Positions 45,274 through 53,656 of a stretch of DNA of 64,000 nt are shown here, piece after piece. The DNA comes from Bacillus solimangrovi (GTDB lineage Bacteria; Bacillota; Bacilli; Bacillales; Bacillaceae_N). A program made the translations under genes and the position numbers. The notes below the pieces were generated by a model. It was not told the DNA's origin. It worked only from the letters and a program-made list of their open reading frames with translations, and searched no databases. The stretch lies in assembly GCF_001742425.1 (NCBI RefSeq), contig NZ_MJEH01000044.1, positions 118,199 to 182,198 of the forward strand. The letters run 5' to 3'. The stretch's first letter is position 1. Each line of letters starts with the position of its first letter.

Positions 45274-46485
45274 GTGGATAAAAAGAAAGTTTCATTAATT
45301 GGTAGTTTATTATTAGCTGGGGGAATTTTAGCTGGGTGTAGCGCTGACGATAGTGAAGCGACTAAAGAACCAGTAGAGCAAACAGAAGAGCAACCTGCTC
45401 AAAGTGAAGAAACAACTGAAACAGAAGAGCAAGTAGCTGAGCAATCAGAAGTGCAAACACAAGTAACAACTTATAAGGGAATTATTGATGAATTATCTAA
45501 GGCTAAAGAAGATAAAGAAGTGAATTGGACGACTGTTACTGAAGAATACTCTACAAACTTACAAACTGCAGTTAATGCAGTGAGTGGTGAGTTTGATCAA
45601 GCATTAACAGCGGCAATGGAAGGCGGTTTGTCAGGAGACATTAAACCAAACCTTGCTAGACAATTAATCGATAAAACGACTCAGTCTTATTTCTATAAAG
45701 TACAAAAAGGTCTTCATAAAGATATAGCTGCGGCAATTGAAGCAGATAAATTAGATGAAGCAAAAGCACTATTTGCAGATTTGAACTATTTAGCTGATGA
45801 GGTTTTGATTCCTACTGCTGTAAAACGTGACTCATATTATGAGTTAAATGGTGAAAGTAGTATGGAAGAAAGTATTCGCACAGGTCTAGCTGCACAAGAA
45901 GAAGCACTAAATGCAGGGAATGTTGAAGATTTCGTTGTTTATGCACAAGTAACGGATAAGTCAATTTACCGTAGCTATTATTTAGCAGCTCAATCTTATG
46001 CTGAAAAAATTGAAAAAGCCGTTTCAGAAGGCTCTGCTAGTGAAGATGACCTTCGTAACATGCAAGCAGAATCATGGGGTTTCTATCAAGCTATTAATGG
46101 CTCTTTAAGTGGTGGAGATGAAGAAGCAGCCAATAAATTGAATACGTTATTTAGCTTAAATGAAACAGATCCTGCTTCAATTAAAGGTGAAGAAGTAAAA
46201 GACCTATTTGCTAAAGCGTTTATAAATAAGATTGCAATTTATCATGAAAAAGCTCCAAAAGCACTTGAAGAAGGTGATTTAACAAGTGCTAAAGAGAGTG
46301 CACTTGAAGGAAATGTATTCTTAAAGGATATTGAGCTGTATTTAATTGATAAGCTTGGCGATGAAAAAACTCAATCAACACTAGAAGTAGCAGAACAGTG
46401 GTTTAACGCAATTTCCGAAGAAAATGCGGAAGAAGCGAAAAAACACAGTGACGTAGTTATTGCAACAATAAACGAACTATTATAA
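45274..46485 (+). CDS. Fur-controlled lipoprotein with a duplicated helical domain
   Basis: 403 residues. Signal peptide with lipobox ILAGC (lipidated Cys22), a Glu/Thr/Gln-rich linker (23-65), then two helical units, about 68-182 and 198-358, which resemble each other in AAIEADKLDEAKALFADLN and KALEEGDLTSAKESALEGN. The same pattern occurs in the FTR1-linked protein at 49862. No imelysin HxxE motif, so not EfeO. GTG at 45274 after AAAGGGGAG. Probably a surface protein for iron capture or delivery; this is inferred from the two Fur boxes and the shared domain. I do not recognise a named family. Confidence 0.75.
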   Translation: MDKKKVSLIGSLLLAGGILAGCSADDSEATKEPVEQTEEQPAQSEETTETEEQVAEQSEVQTQVTTYKGIIDELSKAKEDKEVNWTTVTEEYSTNLQTAVNAVSGEFDQALTAAMEGGLSGDIKPNLARQLIDKTTQSYFYKVQKGLHKDIAAAIEADKLDEAKALFADLNYLADEVLIPTAVKRDSYYELNGESSMEESIRTGLAAQEEALNAGNVEDFVVYAQVTDKSIYRSYYLAAQSYAEKIEKAVSEGSASEDDLRNMQAESWGFYQAINGSLSGGDEEAANKLNTLFSLNETDPASIKGEEVKDLFAKAFINKIAIYHEKAPKALEEGDLTSAKESALEGNVFLKDIELYLIDKLGDEKTQSTLEVAEQWFNAISEENAEEAKKHSDVVIATINELL

Positions 46486-46486
46486 A

Positions 46487-46528
46487 ACATACCGAAAGCC
46501 GCTGATGATACAGCGGCTTTCGGTATGT
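46487..46528. terminator. Strong hairpin after the lipoprotein gene
   Basis: Eighteen-base perfect stem (46487-46504 with 46511-46528), loop ATGATA. No T run follows on the plus strand. It may stabilise the 3' end or stop transcription inefficiently. Confidence 0.55.
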
Positions 46529-46583
46529 AAAGAACAAAGGGATGAGAATGAATTTTCTCCAAACTTTTTGAATTACCTCTTTA

Positions 46584-46592
46584 TGTTATAAT
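46584..46592 (+). promoter_or_regulatory. Extended -10 of the flippase-GT unit
   Basis: TGTTATAAT (46584-46592) gives a consensus -10 with extended TG; the -35 region is only T-rich. It lies about 80 bases before the membrane protein gene. No Fur box is seen here. Confidence 0.5.
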
Positions 46593-46670
46593 TTATTTCT
46601 GAGCAATCATGAACTTCAGTAAAAACGAAAAGCTAAAATACTCGTATAACTATTAAGAGGAATACTGTCG

Positions 46671-47588
46671 ATGAAAAAATGGATAAAAAGATTCATAGGA
46701 GCATTGTTGATCGTTTCATTTGTACTAATAACGATAAATGCTTTTGAATGGGAACAAATGTGGTTCTACTTACACCCGTTAGTATTATCACCAGTCAAGC
46801 TTGCCATGTTAACTTTTTTTTATATAGGAGCATTCATGTGTCGAGCGATTGCATGGCACTTTTATGTGAAAGGTCAGCTAACAATTAAATATGCTTTTTA
46901 TGGTGTTGGTATAAGTCTATTCGTTAATCATCTTTTACCTTTTAAAGCTGGAGATGCTATTAGAGTAGCAGCAGCTGTGAAGTCTGGTGAATTAGATTGG
47001 GAAAAAAGTATCCATTCGGTATTTGTTTTACGATTAATTGATTTGTTATTTCTTGGTCTTGTTGCTGGTATGGGTGTGCTATTATTTGCAGTTCAGTTCT
47101 CTTTCCATGTGAGTTATCTATTCATAATTGGAATTGTAATAGTAGGATTATGGATGCTTTTGCGAAGGTTCCAATATATATCACAAAAAATGAAACTACA
47201 AATTCATCTTTTAAGAGAGGGATTGTCGGGAAGGACAGGTTTGATAGTAATAGGTTTAACAGTCCTTAGCTGGTGCTTAGAAGGAGCGGTGTTATATTAT
47301 ATTGCAGAGCCTTTGCTTACTCCATATAGTGCAATATGGGTAAATAGTATGGCAGTTGCTAGCGGTGTGTTTCAGATCACACCAGGCGGAATTGGAACCT
47401 ATGAAAGTGTAATGAGTGCAGCATTAGTTGCATTAGGGGTAGAGCTTACTAACGGTTATCATCTTTCTTTAGCAACTCATGCTTACAAATTTATTTTTTC
47501 ATACACGTTAGGTATTATTTTGTGGATATCGTTTCGCAATCAATTATCTTTTAATGATATTGTTAGGAAAGGAGGACGTTCAAATTGA
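46671..47588 (+). CDS. Lysylphosphatidylglycerol synthase TM-type flippase-like protein
   Basis: 305 residues with seven to eight membrane segments. The family region includes GVGISLFVNHLLPFKAGDAIRV near 77-98 and GVFQITPGGIGTYESVM near 233-249, hallmarks of the UPF0104/LPG-synthase transmembrane family without an aminoacyl-transferase domain. Such proteins move or present lipid-linked molecules. Its stop overlaps the next gene by four bases. With the phosphodiesterase and glycosyltransferase downstream, a glycolipid or polyprenyl-sugar task is inferred; the substrate is unknown. Confidence 0.8.
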   Translation: MKKWIKRFIGALLIVSFVLITINAFEWEQMWFYLHPLVLSPVKLAMLTFFYIGAFMCRAIAWHFYVKGQLTIKYAFYGVGISLFVNHLLPFKAGDAIRVAAAVKSGELDWEKSIHSVFVLRLIDLLFLGLVAGMGVLLFAVQFSFHVSYLFIIGIVIVGLWMLLRRFQYISQKMKLQIHLLREGLSGRTGLIVIGLTVLSWCLEGAVLYYIAEPLLTPYSAIWVNSMAVASGVFQITPGGIGTYESVMSAALVALGVELTNGYHLSLATHAYKFIFSYTLGIILWISFRNQLSFNDIVRKGGRSN

Positions 47589-49045
47589 AAAAGGCATCGA
47601 AGTTTGAAAAGTTTGCAGCAAGATGTTGGAACTTACTTAATGAAGGAAAACCATTTACACCAATTTTTACGATAGGAACAATGATTTTATTTGCGTTTTT
47701 TTCGAAAAGTGATTGGACGGTATTGGCAGTAAGTTTTGTTACAATAATACCTTTTTTAATCCTTTATTTCATTTATGATTTTCCGTTATTTTTAAGGAAT
47801 TTTCTTTGGATACCTTTGATCGCCTATTTATTAATTTGGGGTGAAATTAGTTATACATTGTGGTTGTTTGCAATAAGTTTATATTTCTTTTTTACTGTCT
47901 TTTTTTGGGGCACATTATATTATCATTTACGTATCGGTACAACATGGTGGAATTTCACAAGATTTTGGAAGCTCGTACTTAAAAATAGTGATTCGACGAG
48001 TGGGAACGCTCAAGAGCAACTTCCTAAAGTATTATTGCTACTATCCTTATGGTATATCCACTATAGTATGTTGATGGATGGAGTAACATTTACATCACTT
48101 TCATGGATTCAAATTATCACGTTCTTTGGAGCAACTTGGTTATTTGCGTTTGTTTTGCATCGTTATTTGTTTGATTGGAAACCAGAACCAATCGAAAATT
48201 ATACTGAAAATGTTTCTCCAAGTGAACACGCTGTAAATGATAAAGTAATTGTTATTGTAATAGATGGAATGAGAAAAGAACGCTTTGAAGAAGCTAATAC
48301 TCCATTTCTGGATAAGCTACGCTTAGAAGGAACTGAATATGCAAATATGGAGACCGTATATCCAGCTAGAACGGTCGTTTGTTTTTCTTCAATGTTTACA
48401 GGAACATATCCATTTGAACACGGTATCACTTCAAATATGGTTTGGAAGTTAGGCATTAAAGTAGAAAGTATTTTTGATTCTTTGAGGAAAGTAAACAAAA
48501 AAGGTCGATTGCTAGGAATTGCCCATCTTGTAGATGCGATGGGGGATGATGTTGAGACTGTTACTGCTGTCATGCATAACGATGAAGCTGATCGAAACAT
48601 TATTGAACGGGCAAAGAAGATCATGGCTGAGCAAGACCCAGAACTACTTATTGCTCAATTAATATCTACAGATCAGACAGGGCATAGCAGAGGAGTCCTC
48701 TATGACGAATATATTCAAAAAATAGAAGAGGCAGACCGGTTAGTTGAAGAATTTGTCGGGTGGCTTAAAGACAATGGGAAAATGGAAAATACAACACTTA
48801 TGATTTGTGCTGACCATGGACAAGCAGATGGTATAGGTGGACATGGTCATTTAGATGAAGGAGAGCGCTATGTACCATTTATTATGAATGGACCAACGAT
48901 TAAACGAAACCACCTTGTAAAGGAGAAGCACAGTTTAGTATCTATGGCGCCAACAATTGCCTATTTACTTGGTGCACCTTACCCTAGCCATAGTAGAGGT
49001 CCAGTTTTACAGGAAGCAATGAGGAGTGAGGGTAATAATGAATAA
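47585..49045 (+). CDS. Membrane-anchored phosphodiesterase/phosphatase-like protein
   Basis: 486 residues. About five hydrophobic segments in residues 30-200, then an alkaline-phosphatase-superfamily domain of the nucleotide pyrophosphatase type: metal Asp227 in VIDGMRKER, nucleophile Thr263 in YPARTVVCFSSMFTG, STDQTGHSRG, CADHGQADGIGGHGHLDEGE with metal-binding Asp and His residues. The set of active-site residues looks complete. The domain probably faces outside. TTG start at 47585 in the ATTGAA overlap with the upstream gene; the GT gene overlaps its end. The substrate, perhaps a phospholipid or glycolipid head group, is inferred only. Confidence 0.78.
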   Translation: MKKASKFEKFAARCWNLLNEGKPFTPIFTIGTMILFAFFSKSDWTVLAVSFVTIIPFLILYFIYDFPLFLRNFLWIPLIAYLLIWGEISYTLWLFAISLYFFFTVFFWGTLYYHLRIGTTWWNFTRFWKLVLKNSDSTSGNAQEQLPKVLLLLSLWYIHYSMLMDGVTFTSLSWIQIITFFGATWLFAFVLHRYLFDWKPEPIENYTENVSPSEHAVNDKVIVIVIDGMRKERFEEANTPFLDKLRLEGTEYANMETVYPARTVVCFSSMFTGTYPFEHGITSNMVWKLGIKVESIFDSLRKVNKKGRLLGIAHLVDAMGDDVETVTAVMHNDEADRNIIERAKKIMAEQDPELLIAQLISTDQTGHSRGVLYDEYIQKIEEADRLVEEFVGWLKDNGKMENTTLMICADHGQADGIGGHGHLDEGERYVPFIMNGPTIKRNHLVKEKHSLVSMAPTIAYLLGAPYPSHSRGPVLQEAMRSEGNNE

Positions 49046-49784
49046 GCAACGTATTATTGTTTTTCTCCCTGCATATAACGAAGAAGAATCTATTGCAGAA
49101 GTGATTTCCAATGTACCACGTTCTTTTCATGACAGGATTGATGTGAAAATCCTACTTGTAGATGATGGTTCATCAGATAATACAGTTGCAATAGCAAAAG
49201 AAGCTGGAGTAGATTACATTACTCAACATAAGATCAACAAGGGATTAGGAGCAGCGGTACGTACTGGTTTGCAAGAAAGTGTGAAGTTAGGAGCAGATAT
49301 TGCTGTTATGATTGATGCGGATAATGAATATCCTGCTTGGCAAATTCCAGAACTAATTGAACCAATTTTAATTGGAGAATCAGATTACGTAATGGGTTCA
49401 CGTTTTCTCGGAACAATTAACGGTATGAAGCTTCATCGTAGGTTAGGGAATTACTGTTTTACAATGCTTCAAAGTTTGTTATTAAGAAAGTGGATACACG
49501 ATGGGCAATCAGGTATGCGTGCTTTTTCAAGGCAAGCGGCAGAACATGCAGAAATCGTCCACGATTACAATTATGCACAAGTAATTACATTGAACCTTGT
49601 AAGAAAAGGTTTTCGTGTTAAGGAAATTCCAATTCAATATAAAGTACGAACAAAAGGTGAATCATTTATAAAGTTTAGAGCATACATGACATCAGTATTA
49701 CCTGCAATCTTTACTGAGATGCTCAGACCTGTTGAGAAAGTTTCGATTGATAAACAGGCACATCTTATAAAAGAATTTCAATAG
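49038..49784 (+). CDS. Family 2 glycosyltransferase, polyprenyl-phosphate sugar type
   Basis: 248 residues. GT2 fold: FLPAYNEEESIAEVI, LLVDDGSSDNT (nucleotide-sugar Asp), MIDADNEYPAW (DxD-like), GSRFLG and DGQSGMRAFSR (the GQSGMR motif of dolichyl-phosphate-mannose-synthase-like enzymes). No C-terminal membrane helices. ATG at 49038 after GAGGAGTGAGGG, overlapping the previous gene by eight bases; a GTG at 49026 is a poorer choice. Predicted to charge a lipid carrier with a sugar. Closed by a terminator. Confidence 0.85.
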   Translation: MNKQRIIVFLPAYNEEESIAEVISNVPRSFHDRIDVKILLVDDGSSDNTVAIAKEAGVDYITQHKINKGLGAAVRTGLQESVKLGADIAVMIDADNEYPAWQIPELIEPILIGESDYVMGSRFLGTINGMKLHRRLGNYCFTMLQSLLLRKWIHDGQSGMRAFSRQAAEHAEIVHDYNYAQVITLNLVRKGFRVKEIPIQYKVRTKGESFIKFRAYMTSVLPAIFTEMLRPVEKVSIDKQAHLIKEFQ

Positions 49785-49818
49785 ATGAGCAATATTTAAA
49801 ATTGCTCATCTTTTATTG
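49783..49818 (+). terminator. Terminator after the glycosyltransferase
   Basis: Eleven-base stem (49783-49793 with 49801-49811), followed by TTTATT. The -35 box of the next promoter lies inside its tail. Confidence 0.8.
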
Positions 49819-49850
49819 ACATTTCAGTTGATAATCATTATCATTATCGT
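49816..49850 (+). promoter_or_regulatory. Fur-controlled promoter of the FTR1 pair
   Basis: TTGACA at 49816-49821, 17 bases, TATCAT at 49839-49844. A perfect 7-1-7 Fur box TGATAATCATTATCA at 49829-49843 covers the -10, and a further ATTATC follows, giving three adjacent hexamers. The predicted leader is only about ten bases. Confidence 0.85.
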
Positions 49851-49861
49851 TAGGGGGAAAA

Positions 49862-50614
49862 ATGATGAAAAAAATTATATACTATTTAATAATGACAATG
49901 ATTCTCACTCTAACAGGTGTTTCTCAAGCGTTTGCGTACTCATATGGTGATCCTGGAGAAGAGCAAATTGCAGAGGCTTACATAGAGTTAAAAAATCATC
50001 TAGAAAACGATAATTGGGACGGTGCGAAACAAGTATACGACACATATGAAAAAGAATTTGATCTTTATTTTACTAAAACAGTTCCACTTATTGCCGAGGG
50101 CTTTGAACAAAAAGACAAAGAATTAATTCTTGACTCATATAAAGCAGCACTACGTTTAAATGTTGAACGTCGTTTACATTTTGCTGATGAACAGTTTGAA
50201 GATTATGGGCAAGCAAAGTTATTGTTAGCGAAAGCGCGCGGGACTTTTAATATTTTAGCTCCATATGTGCAAGATCAAGAAGGTGATGAATATGTACAAA
50301 ACGTCTACGCTTCCTTTGATTTAGCTTTACAATCACTTGGAAATCCTGGGCTATTCGGGATAGGAAATCAAGAGAATGATTATGATACATTTCAGCAAGA
50401 AACTGAGAATATTATAAAAAAAGTTGAACCATTCTTTGCAATACCAAAAAATGAAGAAGAAGGCAAATCACATTTAACTGAAGAGAATTTGGATTTTTTG
50501 GAAGATAAAGAAATCGGAAGTAGCTCTTTTTGGTTATGGTTTTCTGTAGCTCTATTTGCCATTTTAGTATTTATTGTGTTCGTAAATAAATCTAAGAAAC
50601 AGAAAGAGAAATAA
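49862..50614 (+). CDS. FTR1-linked, membrane-anchored extracellular protein
   Basis: 250 residues. Signal peptide ending SQAFA (residue 25), an all-helical extracytoplasmic part with one unit at about 38-136 like the two units of the lipoprotein at 45274, then SFDLALQSLGNPGLFGIG at 151-168, an acidic linker, and a C-terminal membrane helix (222-241) with a basic tail. Such helical domains are usually fused to the N-terminus of FTR1 permeases; here it is a separate gene 20 bases upstream of one. Likely presents iron to the permease. ATG at 49862 after AGGGGGA. Confidence 0.78.
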   Translation: MMKKIIYYLIMTMILTLTGVSQAFAYSYGDPGEEQIAEAYIELKNHLENDNWDGAKQVYDTYEKEFDLYFTKTVPLIAEGFEQKDKELILDSYKAALRLNVERRLHFADEQFEDYGQAKLLLAKARGTFNILAPYVQDQEGDEYVQNVYASFDLALQSLGNPGLFGIGNQENDYDTFQQETENIIKKVEPFFAIPKNEEEGKSHLTEENLDFLEDKEIGSSSFWLWFSVALFAILVFIVFVNKSKKQKEK

Positions 50615-50634
50615 GTCAAGGGGGGAGAATAGAG

Positions 50635-51597
50635 ATGGATTTTCAAGCATTCTTAATTACACTTCGTGAAGCTCTTGAAGCAATCCTTATTGTCGGTTTA
50701 ATTCTGTCATATTTAACAAGATTAAATGCAGAAAAATATCATAAATGGATATATGCAGGGGTTGTTTTGGCGCTGATTAGTAGTTTCCTAGTAGCACTTT
50801 TGTTCCAAGTAGTGTTTACGGGGTTTGCTAGCTTAGGTTCTGAAACATACATGAAAGTTACAATCATGTTTGCTTCGGTCTTACTTCTTACTCACATGGT
50901 TATATGGATGAAGAAAGAATCAGCTAGTATTAATTCAAACTTGCAAAAAAAGTTAAATGCTGCTATTACCGCTGGAAGTATTTCTGCACTCATTATTCAT
51001 ACGTATTTAATTGTTTTACGAGAAGGTGTTGAAACGGTTTTCTTCTTCGCAGCAATTGGAGGAGGAGACATTCAGAAGGCTGTGACAAATTATGGAGCAT
51101 TGAGTGGTTTAATGCTCGCGTTAATTTTAGGCTATTTATTCTTCTCAGGTACGATGAAAATCTCATTAAAAGCATTCTTCAATGTTACTGGTTTTTTAAT
51201 TATGTTCATTGCTGCAGGACTTCTGGTACAAGGCGTTGGTACTCTTCAAGATTTAGGGAATATGGGTTCTCTTATTGAAACAGCAGACGGTAAACCAGCT
51301 GAAATGTATAACATTGTTCATATTATGCCTGAACATTATCAAGATGAAGCTCATTATGAGCGTGATACAGGACAGCAAGTTTTGGTGAGTGGACAAATTG
51401 GTTTATTTATGGCAGCGATGTTCGGTTATAGTCATAATCCTTCATTTGAACAAATTGCAGCATACTGGCTTTATTTCGCATTTGTCTTTACTTGGATGTG
51501 GTTAATTAACACAGGGAAGATTTCTTATAAATTCCGAAAACAAAAAAGCGAGAATGAAGAATTAAATACGAGTAATGTGAACACTTCAGAAGTGTAA
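50635..51597 (+). CDS. FTR1-family iron permease
   Basis: 320 residues, seven predicted membrane segments. Two REXXE iron-binding motifs: REALE at 11-15 in the first helix and REGVE at 129-133 in the fourth, as in FTR1/EfeU permeases. No fused extracellular domain; that role probably belongs to the gene just upstream. No EfeO, EfeB or multicopper oxidase gene is present in the window, so how iron is oxidised or delivered is open. ATG at 50635 after AAGGGGGGAG. Transcribed with the upstream gene from a Fur-covered promoter. Confidence 0.9.
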   Translation: MDFQAFLITLREALEAILIVGLILSYLTRLNAEKYHKWIYAGVVLALISSFLVALLFQVVFTGFASLGSETYMKVTIMFASVLLLTHMVIWMKKESASINSNLQKKLNAAITAGSISALIIHTYLIVLREGVETVFFFAAIGGGDIQKAVTNYGALSGLMLALILGYLFFSGTMKISLKAFFNVTGFLIMFIAAGLLVQGVGTLQDLGNMGSLIETADGKPAEMYNIVHIMPEHYQDEAHYERDTGQQVLVSGQIGLFMAAMFGYSHNPSFEQIAAYWLYFAFVFTWMWLINTGKISYKFRKQKSENEELNTSNVNTSEV

Positions 51598-51616
51598 AGC
51601 CATACCTCTTTGGCAT

Positions 51617-51643
51617 GACCCGTTAATAACGGGTCTTTTTTTG
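51617..51643 (+). terminator. Terminator after the FTR1 permease
   Basis: GACCCGTT (51617-51624) pairs with AACGGGTC (51628-51635), loop AAT, followed by seven T. Confidence 0.9.
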
Positions 51644-52040
51644 AGAAAATGTATTATATGTTTGTTTATTTCACTTCACACATATAACAATAGTGAGTTT
51701 TAGATACGAGCTTTTTTATTTGTACTAATTGCTAAGACTTATATCAAAGTTATGATAAGTCAAAAATGTTTAAGTTGATAAGTGTTAAGGTACTTGATCA
51801 TACCATAATTGTCCTCCATTACAATAGTTGACTAGCTAATCATTAGTAGATGGCTAAGTATGACTAGTGCAAATCGAATTATCATTTTAAAAAATGGTGT
51901 GATTTTGTTGTTATATCAATATATGTGTAAAATTATTCTCTCGGAATCGTTGCTTTATATATTCGACATAATACGATTACATACATGTAATACTAAATAT
52001 TTGGAGGATATAAACTGAATGTAAGTGAGGTGGTATCATA
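51644..52040. other. Gene-free stretch before the GT-C gene
   Basis: About 400 AT-rich bases without an open frame, hairpin or promoter pair that I would defend. Confidence 0.4.
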
Positions 52041-53510
52041 GTGAATGTTCGACATTATTTTCAGGGAAATAAAAAAATTAACGGTCTGATCATCATTTTA
52101 ATACTATTAATTTCTTTAACTCGGTTATTCTTTATAAGTAATTATGCCCGTTCATGGGATGCAGTTGATTTTGCTCTAGGTGTTTTACAATTTGATCTAT
52201 TACAAATGCAGCCCCATTTTCCAGGTTATCCTTACTTTATTGTTGGTGGTATGTTCTTTAATCAATTCATGCATGATCCAATTGAAAGTTTAATTATGTT
52301 AAACATTGTCTTAATTACGACAACTATCTTACCACTATATTGGATTTCTAAGCGTTTTGTTACTGAAAGGAATGCCTTGTTGATTACGGCTTTAATTCAA
52401 ACAATGCCATATTTGAATATCTTAACTATTCAACCGATGTCAGAAGCAGCGGGAGTTAGCATCTTAATTTGGTATATATGGTCGCTATTTGTAAGTATAG
52501 AGAAAAAAGAGTGGAAATATTTGTGGATAACACCATTTTTATTCGGTCTATTAATGGGTATTCGCGTTTCGTATTTAGTGTTCGGTGTTGGATTATTATG
52601 GTGCGTGATTGTTGATTTAAGAGACCATAAGGGAAATAAATTGATTCGATTTTTCTCCCATTTTATGCTCAACTGTATTTTTCAACTTATTTGGGTTTGG
52701 GGTTTAGTTAGTTCCTTAGGTGGGATCAATTCATTTATGAAAATAGGTTGGGCATTTGTTGAAGGTCACTTTCAAGAATGGGGAGGAACAGCTATTACTG
52801 AGCAAGTATCTTTGTTAGAACGGTTTATTCGTTTAACCTTTGAGCAGTGGATATGGAGTTCTTGGTTTGCTCAATCCATTGGGATAGTTTTCATTACTGT
52901 AATTACTATTATTATAGGTCTTGTGATGAAAAAGAATAAAAGTGTAGCATATAGTGGCTACTATTTAATAGTAACAATGAGTTCATCGTATTTTATTTGG
53001 GTTTTGTTTGCACAAAATATTGATAAACCAAGGCATATTATGCCGTTTACTATATTTGTTTTTATTCTCATATTAATTAAGTTATTTACATATAACAAAT
53101 CTACTCTATTCTATAGTTGTGTAACGGTTCTTTTGTTCAGCCAGTTTTATTTTAGTATCGGATTAATGAACGATTATAATCGACAAGTACCAGCTACATA
53201 CCAATTGGCTTATTACTTAGATGACATCGAGGAGCCATTCACGGTATATACATGGGAGGAAACGAGAGTATTGGAATATTTGAATATGCCTTACGAGCAT
53301 AAACGGTTGTTAACCTACGAGTATTTTTTGGAAGATATCGTTCAAATGAATCATACAATTTTCGTAACTGAACGATTATTACAAGGTTTTCGTTCTCAAG
53401 GAATCAATGTCGATGATAAAATAAAAGAAATTGAAGAATTTCATTCTAATCCATTGTTTGATCCTGTATATCATGACATTAAGCTGTATAAGTGGAAAAA
53501 TGATAATTAG
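52041..53510 (+). CDS. GT-C-like membrane glycosyltransferase
   Basis: 489 residues with ten or more hydrophobic segments. Near the N-terminus an acidic motif WDAVDFALG lies in the first outer loop, followed by MQPHFPGYPYF, as in GT-C transferases of the PMT/ArnT type that use polyprenyl-phosphate sugars. The C-terminal part (about 400-489) is soluble, ending in a charged segment. GTG at 52041 after GAGGTGG. It stands alone between the FTR1 pair and uvrC. It could use the lipid-linked sugar made by the GT2 protein at 49038, which is inference. Confidence 0.65.
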   Translation: MNVRHYFQGNKKINGLIIILILLISLTRLFFISNYARSWDAVDFALGVLQFDLLQMQPHFPGYPYFIVGGMFFNQFMHDPIESLIMLNIVLITTTILPLYWISKRFVTERNALLITALIQTMPYLNILTIQPMSEAAGVSILIWYIWSLFVSIEKKEWKYLWITPFLFGLLMGIRVSYLVFGVGLLWCVIVDLRDHKGNKLIRFFSHFMLNCIFQLIWVWGLVSSLGGINSFMKIGWAFVEGHFQEWGGTAITEQVSLLERFIRLTFEQWIWSSWFAQSIGIVFITVITIIIGLVMKKNKSVAYSGYYLIVTMSSSYFIWVLFAQNIDKPRHIMPFTIFVFILILIKLFTYNKSTLFYSCVTVLLFSQFYFSIGLMNDYNRQVPATYQLAYYLDDIEEPFTVYTWEETRVLEYLNMPYEHKRLLTYEYFLEDIVQMNHTIFVTERLLQGFRSQGINVDDKIKEIEEFHSNPLFDPVYHDIKLYKWKNDN

Positions 53511-53656
53511 TATGGCAGACTCTAAACTAGTATAGAGGTTACATTTATTATTTGTAGTTGTAATGAAAAGCTGTCTTATTGAACTTTTTATTTAGTTAAT
53601 CTTTCGTTTAAATACTCATATAAAGTATTTGATCTCATCATAAAGGATATGGTTTT

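Noticed and set aside
45274..46485. Lipoprotein as EfeO (imelysin)
   Set aside because: No HxxE metal motif in the sequence, and the repeats differ from the M75 fold pattern.
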